The notes beneath the pieces are model-generated. The model was given only the letters and a program-made list of their open reading frames with translations. It did no database searches and was not told the origin of the DNA. Shown here one piece after another: positions 17,096-25,712 of a DNA stretch of 64,000 nucleotides. The DNA is from CALAMC01 sp964459465. GTDB lineage: Bacteria; Zixibacteria; MSB-5A5; GN15; PGXB01. A program made the translations under genes and the position numbers. The stretch is from contig CAYWLR010000017.1 in the NCBI GenBank assembly GCA_964459465.1, positions 1 to 64,000 of the forward strand, in the 5' to 3' direction. How positions within the stretch are numbered: position 1 is the first letter of the stretch; every line of letters begins with the position of its first letter.

Positions 17096-19837
17096 TTATT
17101 TAAGAAGCATCATCTTTCGACTTTCGGTATGACCGTCGACTTTCATCCGGTATAAATATACGCCGCTGGAGACATTTCGGCCAGAAAAATCGCGACCGTC
17201 CCATTCGACGGCGTGTTCTCCGGCATCATATACCCGGTCGACCAATGTCAGAACCTGGCGGCCCGAAATATCAATTATTTCGATACTGGCACGGGAGCGC
17301 GCCACAAGAGAAAAACCGATGGTCGTCGCCGGATTGAACGGGTTGGGGCAGTTTTGCATCAATTGAAATTGGCCCGGCAACTGCGTTATGACGCCGTCTT
17401 CGACGTCCACGGTGGAATAGGCAATCTGACGAATAAAAACGTTAAATCCTTCCTCGCGATTATCGCTCCAGGCCAGCCAGCCGACCGCGTCGCGTCCGAC
17501 CATGCATGGTGTAGTCATAACCGCGCCGGATACTTCCGAGACGACATTGGTCCCGCCAATCCGGCTGTAATTCGCCGCGATAATTTGATAGTACGCCCGA
17601 CGGCTGCCGTTGCGATTATCGGTCCAGCTCAACAGGGCAATGCCCTGGTTATCGATATTAATGGCAAGGTCGTGCGGTGAATAATCGGAAGTACCGATGA
17701 TCGGGAAATCCGGATTCAAAATCAGGCCGCTTCCGTCCAGAACCGTCAAATACAAGTCGCTATTGGCGGCGGCCTCGCTCCAGAATAAATATATATGGCC
17801 GGCGGCACTGACGGCCGCGGTCAACTGATATATGTCGGCAAAATATTCGAAACGCCCGAGTAAAATCCCCGAAACATTGTACCGCGCGACATTAACGACG
17901 GCCCCGCCGGGATGACCGCCCTCGCTCCAGGCCACCGTGAAAATATTGGATGCATCTGCTCCGACATTGGCGGCAGTATTATCAATATCGGTTCCGACCG
18001 TCGAAACGGCAAATTCACCGCCGACGGCATCACCGGAAGCATTATATAACCGTCCGTAAATATGCGGCAGGCCGTGACGATAATCTTCCCATACTACCAG
18101 TGCGGAGCCGTCGGTGGCCATCGCCACATCGGGGGCGCGCTTGGCCGATACGTCGTTGCTGTCGGAAATAAGAAAGTCCATACCCAGCCAGTTGCCGTCG
18201 GATGATAAATACCGCCCGAAAATCCGATTGCCCGTTATCCCTTTGACCGCGCGCGAATCGTTCCAGACAACCAGTATTTTGCCCGAGACAGCCGCCACTG
18301 CCGGTTCATTTTGTAAAATACCGGCGTCATCGGCATTGGCCTTGAGGTTACTCCCTAACCGGTTGCCGCCGTTATCCACCCTTTGCAGGAATATGTCACC
18401 GACATCAAAACGCTGGTCCATGAAGGCAATCACACCAACTGATGACCCGGCCAGGGCCATGTCGGTTTCGAGCGAATTGGCTCCCTGACTGTCGCTGTTA
18501 ATAAGCCTGTCGGCAGAATATAATAGCGTCCCCGACGACGTGGCATACTCCAGATATATATCGGCCAGACCATTACGCATATCGGTCCAAGCACATAAAA
18601 CCCGATCCGATTGTCCGAACCCCAGAGACGGGCTCCATCGCGAACCGGGCAAAGTTATATTCAGTCCATAGGGATTCCCCATGGGCGTGAAATCGGCGCC
18701 GAAATTGCGAGCCATGATGCGGTCGGAAAATTCATCGGTCGACCATACCGCCGTCAGATTATAGACGGAATTGACACCGAGACTGATATCCCAGTTATCA
18801 TAAGTATTGCCTGCTTCAGAAATTTTAACATTGCCGCCCACCAGATTTTGGCCGATCACAAATCTCTGGAGATAAACATCCTGATAAGAACCGCGATTAT
18901 CAAGCCAGGCAATGGCAAACCCGTCCCTTAACGAAAAATCCACCGTCGGCATAAATTGATTGTAATCATCGGAAGCGGCTTCAACCACCCCGAAATTGCT
19001 TCCCTCTAATATGCCGCTGCTGTTGACCGTCTGGGCCATGATATCGGCCCGGCCGTTGCGATAATCCTCCCAGACTACCATCATGATACCGGTGCCTGAA
19101 ACCGCTACGTCGGGGACCCAGTGGCTGACACTTCCGCCGTCATCATTAACGGTAATTACGGAACTGATGGCCGAGCCCGACGAATTGAATATACGCAGGC
19201 CGATAAAATTCCCCGCCTTATAATGTTCCCAGACAACAATCAACTTTCCGTCGCCGGTAGCCTCTATATTAAACGGCCCGGCGAAACTCCCCGGAGAATT
19301 ATCGCTGGTCAGAAAGGGACCGACTATGGTATTAAGACTGCTCCCGAAACGGGCGGCATAAATCTTCCCGGTCTCCAGAACGCGCCAGGCCAGGTAAAAA
19401 CCGCCCAGATTGTCCTTTATTACTCTGGGTTCGACTAAATTATAGCCGTTACTGCTGGCCGCCAACAGCACATTTTCACCAACCGGATTGCCATCGACGC
19501 CGATTATTTGGCCATAAAGGCTGGATACGCCGGTCCGGTTGTCTTTCCAGATAACAACGGCCCGGTTATCATTAAATTCCGCAATGGTCGAATTCTCCTG
19601 TGTAAACGAGGCCGGGGCGATCGATTCGGATACGAGCAAATCATCAAAACCGGATGCCAACATCTCGCCGGATCGAGAAACAAAAACGACCTCTTCTTCA
19701 CTGACGGGCAGAAATATCGCCTTTTGATGTCGCTCGATGCGGCCGGCCAGGTCAACGGCCGGAAGGGTCCCGGCAAAAATGGCCGGAAAGAAAATTGTGA
19801 AAAATACAACGGATTGTAACGAATCACGCGACAACAT
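17096..19837 (-). CDS. Secreted beta-propeller repeat protein with FlgD-like C-terminal sorting domain
   Basis: 913 residues: a signal peptide (VVFFTIFFPAIFAGTLP), then about 12 repeats of roughly 60 residues centred on W.D.R.G..DIY.Q with G...G, as in Kelch/BNR-like propellers. The last 80 residues are an FlgD-type immunoglobulin-like module (NPFNPATTIGFSL ... SGVYLYRMKVDG) ending in RKMMLLK. That end resembles type A sorting signals of type IX secretion, though T9SS components are not in the window. Ligand unknown. First gene of a two-gene transcript with a leader of about 290 nt. Confidence 0.8.
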   Translation of the reverse strand: MLSRDSLQSVVFFTIFFPAIFAGTLPAVDLAGRIERHQKAIFLPVSEEEVVFVSRSGEMLASGFDDLLVSESIAPASFTQENSTIAEFNDNRAVVIWKDNRTGVSSLYGQIIGVDGNPVGENVLLAASSNGYNLVEPRVIKDNLGGFYLAWRVLETGKIYAARFGSSLNTIVGPFLTSDNSPGSFAGPFNIEATGDGKLIVVWEHYKAGNFIGLRIFNSSGSAISSVITVNDDGGSVSHWVPDVAVSGTGIMMVVWEDYRNGRADIMAQTVNSSGILEGSNFGVVEAASDDYNQFMPTVDFSLRDGFAIAWLDNRGSYQDVYLQRFVIGQNLVGGNVKISEAGNTYDNWDISLGVNSVYNLTAVWSTDEFSDRIMARNFGADFTPMGNPYGLNITLPGSRWSPSLGFGQSDRVLCAWTDMRNGLADIYLEYATSSGTLLYSADRLINSDSQGANSLETDMALAGSSVGVIAFMDQRFDVGDIFLQRVDNGGNRLGSNLKANADDAGILQNEPAVAAVSGKILVVWNDSRAVKGITGNRIFGRYLSSDGNWLGMDFLISDSNDVSAKRAPDVAMATDGSALVVWEDYRHGLPHIYGRLYNASGDAVGGEFAVSTVGTDIDNTAANVGADASNIFTVAWSEGGHPGGAVVNVARYNVSGILLGRFEYFADIYQLTAAVSAAGHIYLFWSEAAANSDLYLTVLDGSGLILNPDFPIIGTSDYSPHDLAINIDNQGIALLSWTDNRNGSRRAYYQIIAANYSRIGGTNVVSEVSGAVMTTPCMVGRDAVGWLAWSDNREEGFNVFIRQIAYSTVDVEDGVITQLPGQFQLMQNCPNPFNPATTIGFSLVARSRASIEIIDISGRQVLTLVDRVYDAGEHAVEWDGRDFSGRNVSSGVYLYRMKVDGHTESRKMMLLK

Positions 19838-20132
19838 TGATTCACCGCCTCACATATTAAACATCGAAGCCTCAAACTGCAAAGCCTGTGCCACCCGAAA
19901 TAATATCGGACAGCCCAGATCGCTATCGTCCAAAATTACAGCCTGTGCCCAATATACTGCCCCCATTACATTTAGATTAAAACCGGCTATGCCATCAAGA
20001 CACCTTTTAGCCGGGTGAGGCTATGCCGCAAAGTGAGGTTGATCAAGACAGAGAAATCCATTTCATATATTCTGAAACAGATGCTCATGGCGGCTAACTT
20101 TTAATATGGCTTACCCATAAGGGTATCGATTA
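19838..20132 (-). promoter_or_regulatory. Long structured 5' leader of the surface-protein operon (candidate cis-regulatory RNA)
   Basis: From the promoter at 20133-20160 the transcript would carry about 290 nt before the ATG at 19837. The leader has a perfect 7-bp stem (arms 20008-20014 and 19983-19989, CCGGCTA / TAGCCGG). The 9-mer GGCATAGCC occurs twice (20019-20027 and 19985-19993), and GGCACAGGCT also occurs twice. The block GCATAGCC...CCGGCTAAAAGG loosely recalls part of the c-di-GMP-I (GEMM) aptamer, but the other half is not recognisable. No coding sequence is supported here. Confidence 0.4.
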
Positions 20133-20160
20133 AATATACCGAAAATCCCCAAACTGTCAA
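20133..20160 (-). promoter_or_regulatory. Sigma70-type promoter of the surface-protein operon
   Basis: On the minus strand TTGACA (20155-20160), a 16-nt spacer and TATATT (20133-20138). It lies downstream of the end of the HDOD gene and upstream of the structured leader. Confidence 0.7.
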
Positions 20161-20195
20161 TAACGGATTGAACGGCAGGCTTATGCCCCTGATGG

Positions 20196-21503
20196 TCAAA
20201 CCGAAGCCAGAACGCGGTCGTTGAGATCGTTTATCCTGTCACGGATTTCTCGTTCGATATCGATTATAGTTTTATCCTGAAGTGCAAAGGAGCTGTCAAA
20301 AGAAGTCAGTCTCTTCAATTCGCCAATCAGGCTCGAGATCGATTCCACCGATTGCATAATAATATTAAGCGAATTTTGGCAGTTTTCGATATTCCCGGTT
20401 ATTTGCCCGCCTTTTATACTCATTTCGATCAATTGCGCCCGACCGAGAATGGCGGCCGTAGCGTTATTAATATGATTGCTGAAAGTATTGGCCACGGCTT
20501 TGAGTGATTCGAGGGCGGCCCGTTTGGCCTGATCGTGGGCTATCGACTGTTGCATTCGGCGGTTTTCCCGCAAAAGATTTTCCACCATTAAAAACTGGCG
20601 GTAGAGCATCTGATTGGCTTCGGCCAGAATCTCGGCCTGCGTCCCGATTTCTATTTCCAGAAAATCTGATTCCCGAACCACAATCGAAATCAGTTCGCCT
20701 TCGATTTTCGCCAGCGCGGCGTGCGATAAATTCAAATTAGAGGCTACGGCATCTTTGCGTTCCAGAGTTTTCGGCTCCGGCGGCGGCATGGTATAAGCCC
20801 GAAATTTGGAAAGCTGATTGGCCAGAAGCACCACCTGCGGCAGAAGCATATCGCTTGCTTTGACCCCATAATCGAATTGTGCGTGATGTCGTCCAACCGC
20901 TTCGCCGATATTGCGCGGAACCCCCCACTGGTCAAGCAGAAATTGCCCGGCCCGGGCATGATCGGTTCCAAGCATCTCTTGTTCCAGAACCGTCAAAAAT
21001 TCCCCGGCCTCGACCTGTTTCCACATCCGGCGGTATTCTTCAGGGTATGACGCTTCAAGAACCAACAGACCGATCTCGTGCAGAAGCCCGGCCACAAAGG
21101 CTTCTTCGCCCGGTTCGAATCTGATTTCCTCGGCAATCATCCGTGCCGCAATGGCCACTTCAAGACTGTGACGCCAGAACCGTTTGCGGCTGACCATACC
21201 CTCGACATTTTCCGTCATTTTGTACACCGACGATGACAGCGCGATCGCCGTCACCGAACGCACTCCAAGCGTCACCACGGCCTGATTGATGGTGGTCACT
21301 TCGCGAACCCGTCCATAATAGGGGGAATTGACCACCCTTAAAATTTTGGCGGTCAGAGCGGGATCCTTTAAAATCACTTTCGAAATCTGGGCCGCGGATG
21401 AATCGGGATCGGCCGAAACCTTTAAAACCTCCACCAGGATATGCGGCAAAGAGGCAATTTCGGGGTGGTCTTTAAGGACTTTCTGATGTATATCCATAGT
21501 CAT
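20196..21503 (-). CDS. HDOD-domain protein with a histidine-kinase dimerisation-like C-terminal region
   Basis: 435 residues. Residues about 15-215 are an HDOD domain (LPHILVEVLKV, DPALTAKILRVVNSPYYG, VTLGVRSVTAIALSS, GLLHEIGLLVLE), an HD-related fold found in signalling proteins and lacking the catalytic HD pair. A linker follows, then FSNHINNATAAILGRAQLIE (about 330-350). That reads like the H-box of a HisKA (DHp) domain, with a second helix after it. No HATPase domain is present. The protein may bind kinases or response regulators rather than phosphorylate. It is last in the 20196-29060 gene run. Confidence 0.75.
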   Translation of the reverse strand: MTMDIHQKVLKDHPEIASLPHILVEVLKVSADPDSSAAQISKVILKDPALTAKILRVVNSPYYGRVREVTTINQAVVTLGVRSVTAIALSSSVYKMTENVEGMVSRKRFWRHSLEVAIAARMIAEEIRFEPGEEAFVAGLLHEIGLLVLEASYPEEYRRMWKQVEAGEFLTVLEQEMLGTDHARAGQFLLDQWGVPRNIGEAVGRHHAQFDYGVKASDMLLPQVVLLANQLSKFRAYTMPPPEPKTLERKDAVASNLNLSHAALAKIEGELISIVVRESDFLEIEIGTQAEILAEANQMLYRQFLMVENLLRENRRMQQSIAHDQAKRAALESLKAVANTFSNHINNATAAILGRAQLIEMSIKGGQITGNIENCQNSLNIIMQSVESISSLIGELKRLTSFDSSFALQDKTIIDIEREIRDRINDLNDRVLASV

Positions 21504-21551
21504 GGTCTTGTCTGTTTTTATAATAATTATATCGACGTAACCGGGATATTT

Positions 21552-22772
21552 TTAAGACTTATCACGGACAGAAAGCCGCTTTCGAAGCCTTTTTATCCGT
21601 TTCTCCAGATCACAACGGAGTGAACCATGCGAAGGGCAGATTTCCATGGCCTCCAGGGCAGTGTTCAGAGCCGAGGAATAATCCCGGAGGCGGTGTTCAT
21701 AGTATTTGGCCAGCTCAATACGGGCTGAAAAACTGTCGGCTTCGCCCGATTCGGCCACCCGCCGCCAGATGGGAACGGAAATATCGAAATCGGCCAGCCT
21801 TTTGGCCGCCAGGGCCCGATGCATCAAAATATCCTCCCGGCCTTCATTGGCGAGCGACGATTCGAATTGACCCAGCAGGGAAATTATCTTTTTGTTTTCC
21901 CGACGCCTTTCTAAAATTCTTACCAGCGACAGCAGGTCGCCGAAATCCCGTATCTGTCCGATCGGGTTATGATGAATTTCAGAAATATGATGCATCAGAA
22001 AATACAATGATACGATATCATAAAGATTATGTTCGACAACTTTGTCCAGAAGTTCGGTGTCCGAGGTTGCCAGCCAGTTGAAATATATGCCGGGAACCAG
22101 CTCCCCGGAAATGTCGTCGTTTCGATAAAATGACAACACCTCGCGTTCGACATTGCCCAGAGTGCAACTCCCCAGCCGCAAACGAAACAGCTTTCGGGCC
22201 GCATGCAACAGGTCGATATGACCGGCCGTTTCAAAATGGCGCTCGACCCTCTGGATAACCATGCGGTCGCGGAGAATCGGCATATCGAAAGTTTTCCCGT
22301 TATAGCTGACGATGATGGTGTTTTCATGGAATTCGGAACGAACCTCTTCCAGCATCGCGGCTTCGTCGGGGAAATCGGGCAAAAAATACTGCCGCACCTG
22401 GAAGCCGTTATCGCTCAACGACCCCAGGCCGATTAAAAAAGCCACCGTCCCCGCCCCGCCCAAACCGGTCGTTTCCGTATCCAAAAAAAGTAAATTGCTT
22501 TTGTCCATCGGCTCGACAACAGCGACATCCGAAAAATGACAGGATGAATACTCCATCCCGTGATCCATTTCGTACATGGCATAGGCGCCATGTACATACG
22601 ATTCATCGAAGTCGGTGACGATTTTAATAAAACTGCCTTCGTCGCGTCGGATAATGTGGCCCTTTAAAAATTGGGATAATAAACCGTACCTGTCCGAACC
22701 CGGGACCGATTCTTCTCCGTTCATGCGCGGCCCGAGATGCCGGGCATGACGATTGAGTCTGTCATGGAGCAT
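21552..22772 (-). CDS. YprB-type RNase H-like exonuclease
   Basis: 406 residues. The DEDD-exonuclease motifs are visible: LFLDTETTGLGG with Asp98 and Glu100, SYNGKTFDMPIL, and HNLYDIVSL. They fit the ribonuclease H-like YprB group, whose members are predicted 3'-5' exonucleases. The last 130 residues are helical and TPR-like (LAAKRLADFDISVPIWRRVAE). It overlaps the HEAT-repeat gene by 11 nt, so the two are translationally coupled. The substrate is not established for the family. Confidence 0.75.
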   Translation of the reverse strand: MLHDRLNRHARHLGPRMNGEESVPGSDRYGLLSQFLKGHIIRRDEGSFIKIVTDFDESYVHGAYAMYEMDHGMEYSSCHFSDVAVVEPMDKSNLLFLDTETTGLGGAGTVAFLIGLGSLSDNGFQVRQYFLPDFPDEAAMLEEVRSEFHENTIIVSYNGKTFDMPILRDRMVIQRVERHFETAGHIDLLHAARKLFRLRLGSCTLGNVEREVLSFYRNDDISGELVPGIYFNWLATSDTELLDKVVEHNLYDIVSLYFLMHHISEIHHNPIGQIRDFGDLLSLVRILERRRENKKIISLLGQFESSLANEGREDILMHRALAAKRLADFDISVPIWRRVAESGEADSFSARIELAKYYEHRLRDYSSALNTALEAMEICPSHGSLRCDLEKRIKRLRKRLSVRDKS

Positions 22773-23700
22773 ATTTTTCGAGGACGCGGTTCATGAAAAA
22801 TAATACGGTGGAATCGGTCTCGGCACCGATTAAAATCTCGATAAAGCCGCAGCCCAACGAAGAATTGGAATTGTATATGGCCTCGGCGGCCAATGCCCGC
22901 CGTATGGGCGATTGCGATTCGAGTTCCCGCCCCACCCGATAGGCGGCGGCATCACCGCCGATTTGACCCAGAAGGGTAATCCCCAGATTACCGAGCAGTT
23001 CGTTGGATGAATGCAAAGAATCCGAAATAATATGAGCCGCAAAGTCGGGCATTTTTAGAAGCGCATCGGCGGCCGCCATACGCGGGCCGTAATATTTATC
23101 ACCCAGCATATGCACCAACGGTTTTATGGCCTCTTTTAGTATCATTCTCCCTGCCGCCACGGCGGCCGACTTGCGAACCGTCTCGACCGAATCCTGCAAA
23201 GCCCTGATGACATTTTCGGCGCCCTTTTTATCACCGATTTGCCCAAGAGCCGTCACGGCGTTGGAACGAACGCCCCAGTCGTCGTGACTCGCTTTCTTCA
23301 TCAAAGCGTCAACCGCGGCAGAATCTTTGATATTGCCCAGAGTATAGCACAGGCGGCTCAATTTCTCCACATCGGTCGTGTTCAGCGCCTTAATCAAATA
23401 GGGAACGGCATCATGGCCGATTTTTTCCAGAATAGTGTTCAAAGCGTGACGTTCCCGCGCCACCTGCGTATCATACAATTCGAGCAGGCGCGGCACGGCC
23501 GGTTTGCCCATGGCCACCAGCGAATCTATCGCCGGAGCAACCATATCGCGATACTTTATTTCACCCGACGACGCGATTATAAACAGTGAATCGACCTTCT
23601 TATCCGTTTCCGACCGCGCCGGACATTGACCGCACATGGCGCCAACCAATAGCACGGCCAGAAACAAGACGGTTCCCATCATTTTCTTATTGCGCCGCAT
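22762..23700 (-). CDS. Secreted HEAT-repeat protein
   Basis: 312 residues with an N-terminal signal peptide (VLFLAVLLVGAMCGQCPA) and at least six HEAT-like helical repeats, for example DDWGVRSNAVTALGQIGD and DSVETVRKSAAVAAGRMIL. Such solenoids bind other proteins; outside the cytoplasm a scaffold role is likely. It starts inside the last codons of the GND-Y repeat gene (14-nt overlap), with GAGG 9 nt before the ATG, which ties the two proteins together functionally. Confidence 0.7.
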   Translation of the reverse strand: MRRNKKMMGTVLFLAVLLVGAMCGQCPARSETDKKVDSLFIIASSGEIKYRDMVAPAIDSLVAMGKPAVPRLLELYDTQVARERHALNTILEKIGHDAVPYLIKALNTTDVEKLSRLCYTLGNIKDSAAVDALMKKASHDDWGVRSNAVTALGQIGDKKGAENVIRALQDSVETVRKSAAVAAGRMILKEAIKPLVHMLGDKYYGPRMAAADALLKMPDFAAHIISDSLHSSNELLGNLGITLLGQIGGDAAAYRVGRELESQSPIRRALAAEAIYNSNSSLGCGFIEILIGAETDSTVLFFMNRVLEKYAP

Positions 23701-25633
23701 CGGTCGTATCCTCTTTTAAAAACCAGCGATCCATGCCGCCGCCCCACTTGGAATCGGTTTTCCAGTACATGTTATCACCCCCGTTGCCGTCATAGCGGTC
23801 GGTCCCGCTTAAATCCAGAAATATCCCGATTGACCCGAAATCCCGGCGCGGATTGCCATAACCCTGGGTATTGCTTTTGCTCATGACATAGTAGGCGTCG
23901 TCCCCGCGATCGTCGATCAAGATCCCGAACCCGTTGGCCTGTCCGGCTCCCTGCGAAAGATCGTGGGCGTGATAGATGTCATTACCGAATCGGTCGATAA
24001 TAATGCCGCAGCCATAGTCATGACCACAACCCTGCATCAGCCCTTTTCCCTTGCGGAAATCGTCTCCATCGCGGTCGAATAATATCCCGACCGACAGGTG
24101 AATTCCGGCTCCCTGGGCATACTGGTGGGCAATATAGTTGTCATTGCCGTTGTCATCGTAAATCATGCCCAGTCCCCACCAGTAACTGCAACCCTGCCCG
24201 AAAATATCGGCATGGTAATTGTCGTTGCCGCCAAAATCGGTGATGATCCCGATGCCTCCAGACATATACGGCCTCATGCCATAACCCATCCCCTGCGACA
24301 ACGATAAAAAGTGTTGGTCATTTCCGGCCAGACCATAGGTTTCCGGATATTTGCCGGTAATAATATAATTGTCATTGCCGGAATAATCGGCCAGCAATCC
24401 CATACCTTCGGTGATTCCGACCCCCTGTGAGAATAGGGCCGCATTATACAAATCGGTCCCCGATTTATCGATCAGGACCCCGGCCCCGAAAACCGCCGCG
24501 CCCTGACAATGCGTGTCGCCCAGATATTTATCGTTACCGCCCCCGTCATACAACAGCCCGAAACCGAAATAGCCCGACCCGCAGGAAAAATGGCGGGCGT
24601 CATATGTGTCATCACCCTCGAGGTCAATCAGTATCCCGACCGATAAACATCCGGAACCGAACACAAAATCCGATTGAGCCACATAGTCATCGTCGCCGGA
24701 TACATCAATTATAATACACGGGTGAGGGTTGATAGGGTCATAGGCTAATTCATAGCGGTCGTCGCCGCCGAAATCAATGATGAATTCGTACTCCCCCCGA
24801 TAAACGTCGTCGCCGGTTCCGCCGATAACCCAGCCTTTCTGACGACCCAGGTATTGGGCGATACCGATTCGTGACGGCAGAACTACCGTATCCTTTAAAA
24901 TCTGCGAATATGATATGCCACCCTCGGCAAGATCACGCAAAAATCGAATAAGCTCATTGTATACTTCCGATGCCGCCGTCGTCCCGGCCAAAACCAGCTT
25001 GTGCTGGTCGATCAACTCCCCGAAAGTAACGAATTCCTTAAAGTATTCCTCTTCCAGCTTTTGCAGAGAGTCAAGGACATCAACCGGCTTGGAAACGTCG
25101 GCGGTGTCTTCGAGTATCATATCTTTAAACCGGGTGATAAGAAACGACCGTTGATAATCATTCAACCGTTCGAAGGCTTCCCGTTGAGCCGGAATAATCA
25201 TGACATTGACAGCCTTCTTGACCGTCGACAGCAGGCGGTTGAATTCCAAAGATTCATAGTACAAATTCGTTCCCTTTTCATCCGGGTCAGCCCCTTTCTC
25301 GTCGACAAGCGGCAAATCTCGGCCGGTTTCCTTGAGATTATCAAGGACGAATTCCAGCGTCGCCGACAGGTCATCCGGAGCCAAAATACCGGCCGTGTGC
25401 TCGGCGAACGAAATCATACCATATGGTTCCCGCATCAGTAGCGATACGGTCTCCAGCCGGAAACTATCGATTTTGGAATAATCATCGCGGAAGGTGAAAT
25501 CGGTCGGCCGAAGGTTCAAAAGCGCCATAAGGTGCTCTACCGCCGCCTTTTCCTGGATGCTGTCGGGAATCGTCTGCGCGAAGGCTCCGTTCGCCGCAAA
25601 AAGATATACAATTAATGCTAATGCAACCTTCAT
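23687..25633 (-). CDS. Secreted GND-Y repeat protein of unknown function
   Basis: About 648 residues from the ATG at 25633, where a signal peptide begins (VALALIVYLFAANGAFAQ). The frame is open further upstream but overlaps the glycosyltransferase. An alpha-helical N-terminal part (to about residue 260) is followed by about twelve repeats of roughly 30 residues. They have the pattern G.G.GILID..GND.Y....SQG, for example GLLYDGGGNDKYLGD and GILFDRDGDDFRKGKG. The Gly-Asn-Asp-x-Tyr turns recall RTX or beta-helix calcium repeats, but the spacing is longer. I do not recognise the family. A cell-surface or periplasmic beta-solenoid is inferred. Confidence 0.7.
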   Translation of the reverse strand: MKVALALIVYLFAANGAFAQTIPDSIQEKAAVEHLMALLNLRPTDFTFRDDYSKIDSFRLETVSLLMREPYGMISFAEHTAGILAPDDLSATLEFVLDNLKETGRDLPLVDEKGADPDEKGTNLYYESLEFNRLLSTVKKAVNVMIIPAQREAFERLNDYQRSFLITRFKDMILEDTADVSKPVDVLDSLQKLEEEYFKEFVTFGELIDQHKLVLAGTTAASEVYNELIRFLRDLAEGGISYSQILKDTVVLPSRIGIAQYLGRQKGWVIGGTGDDVYRGEYEFIIDFGGDDRYELAYDPINPHPCIIIDVSGDDDYVAQSDFVFGSGCLSVGILIDLEGDDTYDARHFSCGSGYFGFGLLYDGGGNDKYLGDTHCQGAAVFGAGVLIDKSGTDLYNAALFSQGVGITEGMGLLADYSGNDNYIITGKYPETYGLAGNDQHFLSLSQGMGYGMRPYMSGGIGIITDFGGNDNYHADIFGQGCSYWWGLGMIYDDNGNDNYIAHQYAQGAGIHLSVGILFDRDGDDFRKGKGLMQGCGHDYGCGIIIDRFGNDIYHAHDLSQGAGQANGFGILIDDRGDDAYYVMSKSNTQGYGNPRRDFGSIGIFLDLSGTDRYDGNGGDNMYWKTDSKWGGGMDRWFLKEDTTDAAQ

Positions 25634-25712
25634 GATTTCAATAAATACTCGTCGCTTTAAAGCGCAATTACTTTTTGAATACCAAAACCGGGCGCCGGGC
25701 ATTGTCCCGAAA

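Noticed and set aside
19875..19960. Plus-strand c-di-GMP-I-like segment (GCAAAGCC ... GACAGCC)
   Set aside because: Only short matches, the first aptamer half is missing, and no plus-strand gene lies downstream.
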